Origin: Gerris lacustris
Lineage: Eukaryota > Arthropoda > Insecta > Hemiptera > Gerridae
Assembly: GCA_951217055.1 (NCBI GenBank)
Contig: OX578286.1
Coordinates: 3,077,458-3,141,457 of the forward strand
Direction: 5' to 3'
Length of the DNA: 64,000 bases
Shown here: positions 42,700-53,800 of the stretch, piece by piece
Layout: each line of letters begins with the position of its first letter
How positions within the stretch are numbered: the stretch's first letter is position 1
Position numbers and translations under genes: made by a program
Notes under the pieces: model-generated
Databases searched by the model: none
What the model was told of the DNA's origin: nothing
The model's input: only the letters and a program-made list of their open reading frames with translations

Positions 42700-43500
42700 T
42701 GCCTTACTGTGATCTATTTCATTTCTACTCTTAATGAACATCTTTAATTAATTATTTACTTGTTAATTAATTATTATTGCTGTTTTTATTTGAATTAATT
42801 ATTATTTTATTTTCAATCATTTTTATTTTTAATAATGTACCTGCTTTCAAAATTTACAATTTGAATTAACACTTTATCAAAAATTGATTCTTATAAAGAT
42901 TTTATTCATTTTATCAAAACTGAAGTCTAATTTTTTTATACTACATTATGTTCAAAAAAATTGAACCAGCCCACCATTTTTCTTCTTTATTTTGAATATA
43001 CATATGTATATATGCTAATGTATATCAATAATATTTTGTATAATGAACACCATATTTAAAGAGTAATTTTTTACAATTTAAAATCTATCATAGTTAGAAA
43101 TTGATTTATCTAAATATATCTATGTTAGATATTGTACTAGCTCTGTTTGTACTGTAGCTATTTTTAAGTATTTTGGAGACATCTAAAGCTGAAAAATATT
43201 TAAATTTTATTTATTTTTATTATTAATTATTTTTTTGTTTTGTAGGGTGATGGACAACTTATGTCATAAATATCCATTTTATTCTTCAGAGTTACTTCTA
43301 GAATTATTAATATTATTATTTATTTTAATATGTTAATGAAGTTTCTGATTTAATGTTTTTATTATTTATTGACTGAGTTATATTATTTTAAAGAAAAATA
43401 TCAATTCAGTTATGAGAACAAATTTTATCACAGAGATATAAATGGAATTTAAAAGTAATTTTTAATTAAACCATTTTATTTTATGGTAGCAGTTGAGTTT
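42700..43500. other. AT-rich intergenic sequence
   Basis: No coding signal, terminal repeats or tandem array detected. Confidence 0.4.
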
Positions 43501-43513
43501 TTGGTCTCTATAA

Positions 43514-43783
43514 AGCCGGCCATAAACATTGAGATATACCTGACTGGTAAACCTGTACAGGTCATCTATACAGGTCAACTGTACAGGTGACCTGCACAGG
43601 TCATCTAAAACAGGTGAACTGCACAGGTCATCTAAAACAGGTGAACTGCACAGGTCAACTGCTCAGGTCATCTGTACAGGTAAGCCAGAGTATGTCTGCT
43701 ATCATAACTGTGCGGTTGTCATAACTTGTTAGCTCACATGTTCTGAATACCTGTCAGGTATGAAGCAACGTGTATGGCTGGCT
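43514..43783. mobile_element. PIF/Harbinger-like MITE (270 bp) with internal tandem motif
   Basis: The termini AGCCGGCCATAAACATT and the inverted AGCCAGCCATACACGTT are flanked by TAA (43511-43513, 43784-43786). The interior is a run of ACAGGTCATCT/ACAGGTGAACTG units (43555-43682) in alternating orientation. Confidence 0.8.
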
Positions 43784-44419
43784 TAATACTAACATATTTA
43801 ATGAATATTTTCTTATTATTTTTTAAGACTGGAAAATATTTTTAGTAGAAATAATATTAATTTTTTTCATCAATTTTTGTTTAGACCAGGTAAAGATTCT
43901 AGATAATTTTAATTTTTATAAGGTAAGACAATTGAACTATAATAATAACTGGGGAATGCAACTCTATTTTAGGGTGCGTTCAAAAATCAATAACCAGGTG
44001 AACTGAATTTTTGTTATAGTTAGTTAGTGTAGTGGTGAAAATTATTCTTGTTGCCTAAAGGGTTTGATTGAACTACACCTTTAACAGATGACACACAGTG
44101 TGGGTCAATTGCGTACATAGTACAATTTGTTGTACAACAAATCGTACTGTTTAGGGGCTGATCTTCTAACCAATTTTTCGGTTTGACAAAATTGTTGATA
44201 AATGCCCTTAATTTTTGTGGGCTTGGCTTTATGTTTTACAAATCTATTGAACTGTAAATGGGCATTTTTGAAGGACTTTGATACCAACATTAGATTATCT
44301 CTACTAACAAAGGAGTAATCACTTATATATTAATAAAGGAGTTATAATAATTTACCACAATTATCTATAAGTAAAATGGGCTGAACTGCAGTGTACGGTG
44401 CCTTCTGATAACACGTTAC

Positions 44420-44572
44420 CTCACTATCAACCTCTTTCTGAGACTTTATATATCGATATATCTTGACCATTAAACCTTTTTGTACTTCGATTGGACCTCT
44501 ACCAGGTCTATATGCAGGAGGGTTGTTTTTCTTCAGAAAATGATCGGAGCACTGCATAGTGGTGCAGAGCAC
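44420..44572 (-). CDS. Candidate orphan exon, function unknown
   Basis: On the minus strand an acceptor (attcaatag) at 44575-44573 and a donor (GAG|gtaacg) at 44419 bound an open 153-nt segment, 51 codons. It encodes VLCTTMQCSDHFLKKNNPPA, YRPGRGPIEVQKGLMVKIYR and YIKSQKEVDSE. I do not recognise it. It lies downstream, on the same strand, of the Crypton-like copy at 44735-45310, so it may be a downstream exon of that mobile element or of an unrelated gene. No partner exons were found. Confidence 0.3.
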
Positions 44573-44734
44573 CTATTGAATATTCTATGTCAAACAAAAT
44601 TAAGATTAACAAATTGAATTCTAACAAAAAAACAAACACGTATTTGTTAAAACGTGTAAAATTTTACAAATCAGGCATTGTTTGGATATATCGATGTATG
44701 ACGACATTATAACAATCGATGCTACCGACTTGTG

Positions 44735-45310
44735 ATAATAGTACATTACGCGTCGAGTGCGGAAAGCAGCATTTTGCATGCGAGTGTGGAGTTTGCACCC
44801 GAGCAATAGGGAGGTAAAACCACAAGAGCAATGCAAAATACCGTTTTCGCACGAGTTGCGTACCGTACTTTATCTACGATTGTTAGATTTAAATAATAAA
44901 TACAGAAAACAATAAACTTGCTGTATGTAAGTTCGGATCTCTCTCTTGATAAAGATGGCATTAATTCTTGAGTTGTATTTTTTGCCGAATTAATTATTTC
45001 TGGAGGAGTATTATTCTCCACATTTTCGTCAAAGTCACTTGATTCACTCATTGTTTTCACTAAAAACTCAATATAAACAGTTACTTTAATAAAAGAACAG
45101 CAAATTAGTTTTGTTAAATGTAAACAAACTTGCTAATCGTGCGTAAAGCTGAAGAATTCCTCTTCTTTACCGCGCTAGCGTGGTAAAGAAGAGGAATTAT
45201 TCAGAACTATGAGACGCGCATGCACAATGAATACAAGTACGTAAAGTATCACTTTCTACGCATCTAAACAGAGATACAATGTTTATATTTCTTATCAATC
45301 GTAGATAAAA
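44735..45310 (-). mobile_element. Crypton-like fragment (family L), copy 3
   Basis: The minus strand encodes MSESSDFDENVENNTPPEII then ELMPSLSRERSELTYSKF (44920-45051). The hairpin GAATTCCTCTTCTTTACCGC with its inverted arm is at 45152-45204. Confidence 0.6.
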
Positions 45311-45319
45311 TGCATTACA

Positions 45320-46170
45320 TATCACAAAATGACAGTTTAAAGAAATTGGACTTATAATTATTTACGTCTTAGGTACTGACTAACTTTAACACTAACATAT
45401 AAATGGCAGTAAATCTTACTTCTTTTACCTCTATATTTTCCTAAAAAGTTTCTCTTTTACCTCCTTAAGAGTTATAATAATTTTATCATTTCTATTTATA
45501 TATTATTTAATTTATTTACTTATTGTCTTGAATTTAGGGGTATATTGAACGCACATTGTGTTAAAGAGGTTTTTTTATGACAATTTTGAAAATTGTGCAA
45601 AGGTTTTTAGAAAAAACACTCCATTACTCCTAAACTACCTATATTACAAAGGAGTAAGAAAAAAAAATATATAAGCATGCTTTGTTAATATAACCCCTTT
45701 TTATATGCAATCTTGCCAACCATGACTTTTTTTAAAATGTAAACAACAATTGACTTCTGTAAAAAAATAAATAAATAAATAAAAAAATAATATATTTTAT
45801 TTAATTTAAAACATAAATTTTATCTTAATATTTATTTTATTTTTTTCTTTTCGACTGATTTGTATTTATTATTTCTATTATAAATTTAGAACTTTGTAAT
45901 TTTAAAATTTGTTTGTGTAACCAAAAAAAATGAAATAAATGTAAAAGCTTTCTTTTTTATAAAAAGAAACTCCAAAGAATAAGTAAGATAATTATGTGAT
46001 GTAAGTATTAAATTTCCTTTTTCTTTTATTCCTTCTTTTGCATTTATTAATTTTATTAATTTATTTCATTATTTTTTCGTTTGGTAATGTTCTTATCTTA
46101 ATCTCTCTCTTTTTCCAATTTTTTAGTAGCTTCTAAAAAAGGGGTTCTGAACTACCCTATTAGAGGATAC
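45320..46170. other. AT-rich intergenic sequence
   Basis: No coding or repeat structure beyond simple A/T runs. Confidence 0.4.
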
Positions 46171-46179
46171 TAAACTAGG

Positions 46180-46540
46180 GCGTACTAAAGGTCCCCTCTG
46201 GAATTACCCCTCAGTAAATCCTCTCAGGTAACATAGGAGACACGAAGTAAAACTTAAGTTAAGATACAATTAACCTCTGAGTTGGTGCGTAGGCTTCCGA
46301 GGGTAGACACGTAATAAACTGCTTAGTTTTTCGGTGAATATGAGCCGCAAAGGAGTTGAAGTCTGACATTTTGCTTCCACTACTGGAATCGTCTTCAGGA
46401 GTTTTGTGTGTCCGGATGTTTACTTGATACAGTGAGTATGTCTTGTTGATGCTTCAAGTAAACATCCCAATGCACAAAACCTCTGAAGATGCTTTCAGTA
46501 GTGGAAGCGAAACGTTGAACTTCACTATTCTTCTTGGCGT
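46180..46540 (+). mobile_element. Penelope-like terminal remnant, inverted arms
   Basis: 46363-46420 and 46470-46530 are imperfect inverted copies (GCTTCCACTACTGGAATCGT... / CTTTCAGTAGTGGAAGCGAA). The right arm includes the hammerhead-like core. No coding sequence. Confidence 0.5.
46483..46512 (+). ncRNA. Hammerhead-ribozyme-like core, best stem in window
   Basis: CTGAAGA (46483-46489), then a six-pair stem GCTTTC/GGAAGC around an AGTAGT loop, then GAAA and CGTT (46509-46516). Helices I and III were not established. Confidence 0.45.
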
Positions 46541-46584
46541 GGATTTTACCAGAAAACCAAGCTATTTATTGCCCTCTAAGTATT

Positions 46585-46640
46585 GAGACAAAGGTATATT
46601 TAGTCTAAAGTACATTGGGACTAAGAAGTATCACACTTCT
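46585..46640 (+). repeat. Cassette H fragment
   Basis: AGACAAAGGTATATTTAGTC and TATCACACTTCTG, as at 26640-26690 and 30850-30905. Confidence 0.5.
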
Positions 46641-46729
46641 GTAAAATTGAACTTATGACTGATTTAACTTGACTAAAATTGATAATATGTCTTAGGCTAG
46701 GGGTATTCACTTGATTTTACTGCGACTAA

Positions 46730-47340
46730 ACTATTGAGTCTCTATCGATGAACTCCTCGATTTCTCCTCAACTAAACTATCAAGTCCCAATCAATGAACT
46801 CCTCAATTACTCCTCGACAAAACTATCAAGTCCTAATCGATGAATTCCTGGATTTCTCCTCAACTAAACTATTAAGTCCCAATCAATGAACTCCTCAATT
46901 ACTCCTCGACAAAACTATCAAGTCCTAATCGATGAATTCCTGGATTTCTCCTCAACTAAACTATTAAGTCCCAATCAATGAACTCCTCAATTACTCCTCG
47001 ACAAAACTATCAAGTCCTAATCGATGAATTCCTGGATTTCTCCTCAACTAAACTATTAAGTCCCAATCAATGAACTCCTCAATTACTCCTCGACAAAACT
47101 ATCAAGTCCTAATCGATGAATTCCTGGATTTCTCCTCGACTAAACTATCAAGTCCCAATCAATGAACTCCTCAATTACTCCTCGACAAAACTATCAAGTC
47201 CTAATCGATGAATTCCTGGATTTCTCCTCAACTAAACTATCAAGTCCCAATCAATGAACTCCTCAATTACTCCTCGACAAAACTATCAAGTCCTAATCGA
47301 TGAATTCCTGGATTTCTCCTCGGCTAAACTGTTAAGTTGT
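46730..47340 (+). repeat. Tandem array, 94-bp unit made of two 47-bp halves
   Basis: About six and a half copies of a unit containing AACTCCTCAATTACTCCTCG, ACAAAACTATCAAGTCCTAA and GATGAATTCCTGGATTTCTC. The halves are diverged copies of each other; neighbouring 94-bp units are nearly identical, so the current array grew after the two halves diverged. Confidence 0.9.
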
Positions 47341-47538
47341 TAGGAGTGTTCATACGATCAATTAGTTGATAATAAGATCTCTTAACATTCTAGTGCTATG
47401 CCCTACAACATTATAAACAGAAAAATATTTTGTAAACAGATCTTATATATTTATTTCTTCTTACTCTTTTAATTAGTATGTTATAGATCATTCTCAAAAA
47501 GAATATTATTAACTTTAGCATAATATTAATATATTATT

Positions 47539-47787
47539 AAATTTAAAACAAATTATAATTATCATTAACTACGGGACTCATACAGAGAAAAATAGACCCC
47601 AGCACGGGGACTTGAACCACGGGCCTCCTATATATCTGTTACAGGCGCTCTTACCAAGAGTCAGTTGTTAAGAGCGCCTGTAACAGATATTTAGGAGGCC
47701 CGTGGTTCAAATGCCGCTGCTGGGGTCTATTTTTCTCTGTATGTCTCCCGTAGATAATGATAATTATAATTTGATTTAAATTAAAAT
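47539..47787. repeat. Palindromic tRNA-like family J element, copy 4 (most complete)
   Basis: Two head-to-head tRNA-like arms meet near 47662. Each has TAAGAGCGCCTGTAACAGAT and a B-box-like GTGGTTCAA, then TTTTTCTCTGTATG and an AATTATAATTTGATTTAAAT tail pointing outward. The arms are about 115 bp and near-perfect. Confidence 0.8.
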
Positions 47788-48005
47788 TTAATCTTTCTGT
47801 AGTAAGAATACTACCTCAAACTTGAAAATTTGTATATTATTAAATCTATTTTTTTTTTTTTTAAGTATTATTTTATACAAATTATATCCTCACTACGCCA
47901 CTGGTGATAAGTAATATCAATTTTTATTCTTTTTTTTTATCCAATTTTGCCCAGCCATTTATTACTTCCATGCACACCTCCTACCACATTTTTTTTTTTT
48001 TTTTT

Positions 48006-48325
48006 TTTTGGCACATCTTTAGATTGTTACTCCCCTTATAAAAAAAAAAGCAGAGGGGAGTAACAATCTAAAGAAGGTGTACGGAATGTTCTTCTTTAGA
48101 TTGTTACTTCCCTTATAAACAAAACAGAGAGGAGTAACAATCTAAAGAAGGTGTAGGGAATGTTCTTCTTTAGACTGTTACTCCCCTTATAAAAACTCAA
48201 GTGCCATATTCCTTTGTCCTAATGTACACTGGACTAAACATCCCATTTTTCTTAATAGTTATTAGTCAAAGTCATTTATATTCTAAAACAACATAAGGGA
48301 GTAACAATATAAAAAAGTACCTTTT
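48006..48325 (-). repeat. Cassette H hairpin array, copy 2
   Basis: The order is inverted relative to 30781-31075: alternating CTTCTTTAGATTGTTACTCC and GGAGTAACAATCTAAAGAAG units at 48008-48185, then the cassette CATATTCCTTTGTCCTAATG at 48207. Confidence 0.75.
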
Positions 48326-48422
48326 TTTTATTAATATCTGAATATTCTTTTAGAGTTTTGTAAGTTTAGCGCTGGCCTCTTTTCTATACTTTCAATGAAT
48401 TACTCCATATCACTATTAATTA

Positions 48423-48821
48423 GGGTTGGACTAGCCTATATGGGGCATCATGTATAGAAATGCAAAAACTAACAAATATAATGCATACATAATTATAGTG
48501 TTTCCTGTATATTGATATAAATTGCATTATTTATGTATTCTTCTTCATTTCATACTCTCTTGAAAAACCAGATACGCTACATCGAAGCCCAGGTAATCTA
48601 CAACAGATACATACGCCCAAGATTCCCAAAATTGACCTGTATACAGCTGTGTCTCAAAATAGAGGACTGAAGATGGAAATTGTATTAAGAGAAAACTTAT
48701 ATGAAATGAAGAAGAATCCATAATTGGTGCATTTTTTATCAATATATAGAAAAGACTTTAATTATATAATGGCAGTTTTTTTCATTTCTATACATAATGC
48801 CCCGTATAGGCTAGTTCAACC
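48423..48821. mobile_element. MITE with about 40-bp TIRs and 7-bp TSD
   Basis: GGGTTGGACTAGCCTATATG (left) and the inverted GGTTGAACTAGCCTATACGG (right). TTAATTA is duplicated at 48416-48422 and 48822-48828. Noncoding. Superfamily not assigned. Confidence 0.75.
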
Positions 48822-48839
48822 TTAATTAGTCTGGCCATT

Positions 48840-49540
48840 TTAATAAAGAGTGTCCAACACATAAATTTCTGCTCCAAATGTTAAAACAATGACTGAAAGG
48901 TCGCTGATGGACTGTTCAGCTGACTGTATGCGCGGACTCCAATACACAGAAATTTACATAGCGTTGTCTACCGTCAGTTGTTCAACTAAATAGTCCAAAA
49001 GTCTATCTATGTAGGTTTTTTATTTTGACGTGGAAAAACAAATTGAAATTTTGGTTTCATTCTTGTAGCCAACAGTGACATAGAGTTGTAAACACACTAT
49101 AGATAATTCCAGCAGTAGAAGCGTTTAGTATAAAGAAGGAAAATATTGGGATTAGAGATATTGAACATTACCATAACTTATCTTTTCTTCTAGTACAAAT
49201 GTTTTTAATTTTAATTTATATATATATTTTTTAGCTTATTTAAAAAAATATTTCATGAGGCATTATTTTAATTATAAGTTTTATATTTAAGTTATTTATG
49301 CTAAAGGTTTTTTTCTCTTCCTTTTTTTTACTTTTTAAGTGTATTTATTTTATTTTATTTTATTAAATGTTTCATTTCTTAAGTTTTACTAAGGCAAGAT
49401 CAGTCAATATTAAATTATTGAACGTTATTTATGTTTTTAAAAATATGTAAGCTTTATTTTTTCAAATTTGTACTATATTTTATTTTAATAAAAGCATATT
49501 GTTAGAGGTTTTTTTTGTTGTTTTATTATTAAAATCCTTT
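48840..49540. other. Intergenic sequence, nothing recognised
   Basis: Unremarkable AT-rich DNA between a MITE and a family E fragment. Confidence 0.35.
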
Positions 49541-49544
49541 TAGT

Positions 49545-49870
49545 CCAGGAGATAGCGTGCAAAAAAGTGTCTGACTAACATCAAGCTAGAATTTTGTATA
49601 CAAGTCAATCTTTTAAGAATATGTGGTCGGCTAAGTTCGTCTGCGGGACATAGGCGTTTGAAAAAAACACATTGGCAATAGGCGTTTGAAAAAAACAAAT
49701 CGGTGGAGAGTGGCCATGTCTCACCAATTATGGTGGACAATGTGATTTTCATGTTCCTGAGTACAGAATTAAATAGTAGACCGAAAATCAAGTTGATGTT
49801 AGTTTATCCCTTGACAGGCGACCAAGTTGAATTTTAGTAATATTTGAATAACTAGCCTATCAAGTGTGAA
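49545..49870. repeat. Repeat family E, copy 3 (partial)
   Basis: It begins AGTCCAGGAGATAGCGTGCA and follows 23181-23400. An internal short duplication (GCAATAGGCGTTTGAAAAAA) occurs twice at 49640-49700. Confidence 0.7.
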
Positions 49871-49919
49871 AATAACATCAAAATGTTTTACACATGTTTA
49901 CAAAAAATATTTTATACAT

Positions 49920-50323
49920 GTTTTAAAAAACTGATTTTTATCTGTCCTCTGTGCCTATCTGTCATCTGTGCAGACGCGTAGTGCCTAATCTACTTGGCTG
50001 ATTTTGACAAAATTTGGCATAAATGTTCAGAAAAATCATACTCTAGGCGTTCAGGGAGCGCTACCCCCTGAAAACTGAAAAATCGTGAAAAAAAAAATGC
50101 TCAACAACAGTTCCGACTTTTTTTTATTAAAAAATTCTAAAATGTAGTCCATTTAAATACGAATCTAACAATATAACCTGTTTTCCTGGGAAAATATAGC
50201 TTCTGAGATATTAATTTAAATGGATCTGATGTTGTTAAAAATCGGAAATTAAGTTTCTGAGATCTGGGACTGAAAATTATATGAGAAAGTTAGTCTGAGT
50301 TGTCTCGGTCTGATTTTTAATTT
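49920..50323 (+). repeat. Dispersed repeat family B, copy 3, target of the LINE
   Basis: It has GATTTTGACAAAATTTGGCA, GTTCAGAAAAATCATAC and GAAAGTTAGTCTGAGTTGTC as in 34360-34790. The flank beyond the LINE (56893 onward: AAAGAAAGTATTGGTGATG) is another piece of the same family. Confidence 0.6.
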
Positions 50324-50679
50324 CTCATTTATTATTATTTATTTATTTATTTTTTTTTTTTATACCCACCTTCCACCCGTGGCTGAAAGATAGGAGCGCC
50401 TCGACAGCTTGGGCCATTGGCGCCTACTCTTTCTTAAATTTTTATTATCCGATTTCTGCTGTTTTCCTTTACGTGTTTTATTTAATATATCTCTTTTATT
50501 AAGCCCTTTATTCGCGTTTATGCCACACTGTGCAACAAATGCCCCCCCATTATTATTGTAAATAAGTATTTATTCCGCTTCTATCATTTCTTCATTTACT
50601 TATTCCATTTTTTTTAATTTTCGATTTTATTTATTTATATATCCTTATTATTTATTTATTTTATCCATTTATTTTATTT

Positions 50680-50712
<33 letters not shown>

Positions 50713-50822
50713 TTATTTATTTATTTATTTATTTTTATTTTATTTTATTTATTTATATATTTTTTTTTATTTATTTATTTATTTTTTTTCTCCCAAATAT
50801 CAATATTAATACGTCCCCTTGG

Positions 50823-53800
50823 TCAAATTTCCTCCAGTATTCCTGTGATCTTCAGAAATTCTATAAGCTTGATCATTCCTTCCTTAGAGGCCATCATTAT
50901 TTCTAGAGTTGCAGAAAGGCCCACTCTTCTTCTTTGATCTGCCAGCCCCTCACATTCCTCGGTGAGATGCTGGATGGATAATGGTTGCCCACATCGCTGG
51001 CATCCAGGTCTCATCCTTCCCAGCAGAAGATGACTGTGAGTTAGCCTGGTGTGGCCCGAAGCTACTCGTAGAAGCTTTATCACCTCTTGTCGACCAAACT
51101 CTACAGGCAACACAATACTATTAAGACCTGGGAACAGTTTGGCAAATCCAGTATCTTGCCTCTGCCAAAGTGACTCCCATTGCTTTATGATACTTTTCCT
51201 TAGTGCTAGGAACTGGTCTTCTAGGCGGAGTGGGGTAGTCACTGGGCCTTGAGACATCGCGGCTGCTCTGGCCTCCCTGTCTGCTTCCTCGTTCCCTTTT
51301 ATATCCACATGTCCAGGGACCCAGAGGAGAACCATGCTTTTTCCTTTACTTTTGCTCTGATGGATTTCTTCAAGAAGAATTCTGACCAGCTGGTCCGCAC
51401 TGAACACATCCTGTGCAGCTTCAATGGCACTTAGCGAATCTGAGCAGATCAGCCATTTCCTGTTTTCCTCCTCTAGGGCGTACCTCACCGCGTATATGAT
51501 CCCCCAGAGTTCTGCTGTGTAGACTGTTGCCGATTTGTGGAGTCTCCACCTTTTTCTCATGTTATCTGAAACTAGTCCACAGCCTACCCCGTCCTCAAGT
51601 TTTGAGCCATCGGTATAAATGGTACGCCATCCTGCATATTTATGCAGAGCCTCCTGGAAGAGGCTTCGGTACACCGCAGGAGCTGTTTCTTCTTTGCTAA
51701 ACTTAGCTAGTGTCGTATCTGCTCTTGGAGGGTGTAGTATCCAAGGTGGTGTTGCTGGGACGACGTATGGCACAAGTTCGGGGCGCTCGATGTTTGTTTG
51801 CTGGACTAGTTCCTCTGCTCGGACTCCTAGGGGTCTAGTCCTCGTCGGCAACCATCTATAGATTTCATGGGTCTCTCCTGTTCTCCGTTCTAAGTGGAGT
51901 GGGTGTTCTGGGACTGCCCGTATCTTCTCATCATAGCGGAGAATAGCTTGTTGCCGTCTCAGAGCGAGGGGGGGCACCCCGGCAACTCTATATAGAACCT
52001 GGGTAGGTGTGGTTCTGTATAGTCCAGTTGCCATTCTTAGCCCCCTGTTAAACACTGGTTCAATTTTACTTAGGCTTGAGGGTCTTGCTGAGGAGTATAT
52101 TTGGATTCCGTACTCTATTTTAGATCTAACCAGAGCACAGAGGGCCCTTACAAGAACTACTTGCTCCGCCCCCCATTTCTGGTTGCTTAGTACTCTAAGG
52201 GCATTTATAATTTTCTTTCCATGAGTGAGGATATACTCTATATGTGCATTCCATTTCATCTTATGGTCTAATATTACACCCAGGAAATGCACTTCTTCCT
52301 TTAGGGGGATAGGCCTTTCCTCCAGGAATAACGAAGGTCCTTCATGTTGTTTTCTCCGCCTACAGAAGTGCATTGCTACCGTCTTTGATGGGGAGAAAAG
52401 AAAGCCTCTCATCCTGGCTTCTCTCTCAATTGAGTTGATCGCCTGTTGTAGAGAGTGGCTCATCTCATCCATCTTATGACCTTTTAGTAGAATATTCAGG
52501 TCATCTACGTATAGGGCTTTCTTGATGTTACTAGGAATGTTATCTGCCAATCCATTTACAGCCACCAAAAAGAGAGTCACACTAAGGGAAGAGCCTTGTA
52601 GGATACCGTTTTCCTGTGGCCACACGTCTGACAATGCACTTCCAAGCCGAACTCTAAATTTCCTGTCTGTTAGGAAGCTGGCAACAAACTTTGTGAGATT
52701 CCCTTTGATATTCCATTCAGTGAGTTTATCTATTATTCCTCTTCTCCAGGTTGTGTCATATGCCTTTGCTAGGTCAAAAAATACGCCAACTGCATGCTCT
52801 CGGTTAAGGAAAGCGTCCTGAATATATTGCTCAAACAGAGCCAGATGGTCTATTGTAGATCTCTTTTTCCTGAAACCTGCCTGGTAGGGAGATAAAACTC
52901 GTCGTGTCTCGAGTATCCACACAAGACGTCTGTTTACCATCCTCTCCAGGAGCTTTCCTATGCAGCAGGTGAGGGAGATGGGCCTGTAGCTCTCTGGTTG
53001 GCCAGGGTCCTTTCCCTCCTTCAGGATTGGGATCACAATGGCTTCCTTCCAGATATGCGGGTAGACCCCATTCAGCCAGATTTCATTGAAGAGGGCCAGC
53101 ATGGTAGCGAGTCCCTCACAAGGAATTTTTTTTAATATGTCATAAGGGATACCATCTTTTCCTGGAGCGCTGTTCTTAGTAGTCTGCAATGCATTCTTAA
53201 GCTCAGCTGGCGTAAAGGGGGTGTTATAGAGGGCGAGCTCTTCTCCTTCAGCATTTATGGGTAGGGTCTCCTTTTCTGATTTGTAGGCTTTAAATTCTTC
53301 CCCGTACACAGCATTGCTTGAGACATGTGCATAATGGGCTCCTAGGGCATTACAGACATCCTTGGGTTCTCTTATTACTTTTCCATCTGTGTCTTTGAAT
53401 ACGGGTATCACCGGCGTAATCCTTTTTCCTGAGATGACCCGAATTTTCCTCCATACCTCGGACACATTGGCCCTATCCGTCATGGTGGAGAAGAATTCCT
53501 TGATAGAGTTCCTTAGGGCTACTTTTTTCAGTCTTCTCTCTAGTGCTCTGGCTTTCTTAAAGGCAATTATTCTATCTGTTGTTCTCCATTTCTTCATTCT
53601 ATTTAACATTTTCTTTTTTTCTTTGTTAGCTGCTCTTATTTCTTTATTCCACCATGGTACATGGTGTGTGCCAGCATGTGGTTTTGTTTTCCTCAGGGCT
53701 TCTGAGGCTGCACTTTCTATTGCTTCAGTAAACACTATTGCATCTTTTTCCACGTCACCAGTCAGATCAATCTTGGGGAAGGCCTGCTGGAACCTGGTCC

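Noticed and set aside
44420..44572. THAP-type zinc finger suggested by CSDHFL
   Set aside because: The upstream C2 pair and the downstream AVPTxF-type residues of THAP domains are absent; only the short CSDHF string matches.
46730..47340. Regular repeats that superficially resemble a CRISPR array
   Set aside because: The 47-bp halves are contiguous tandem copies with no unique spacers, in a eukaryotic genome with no cas genes.
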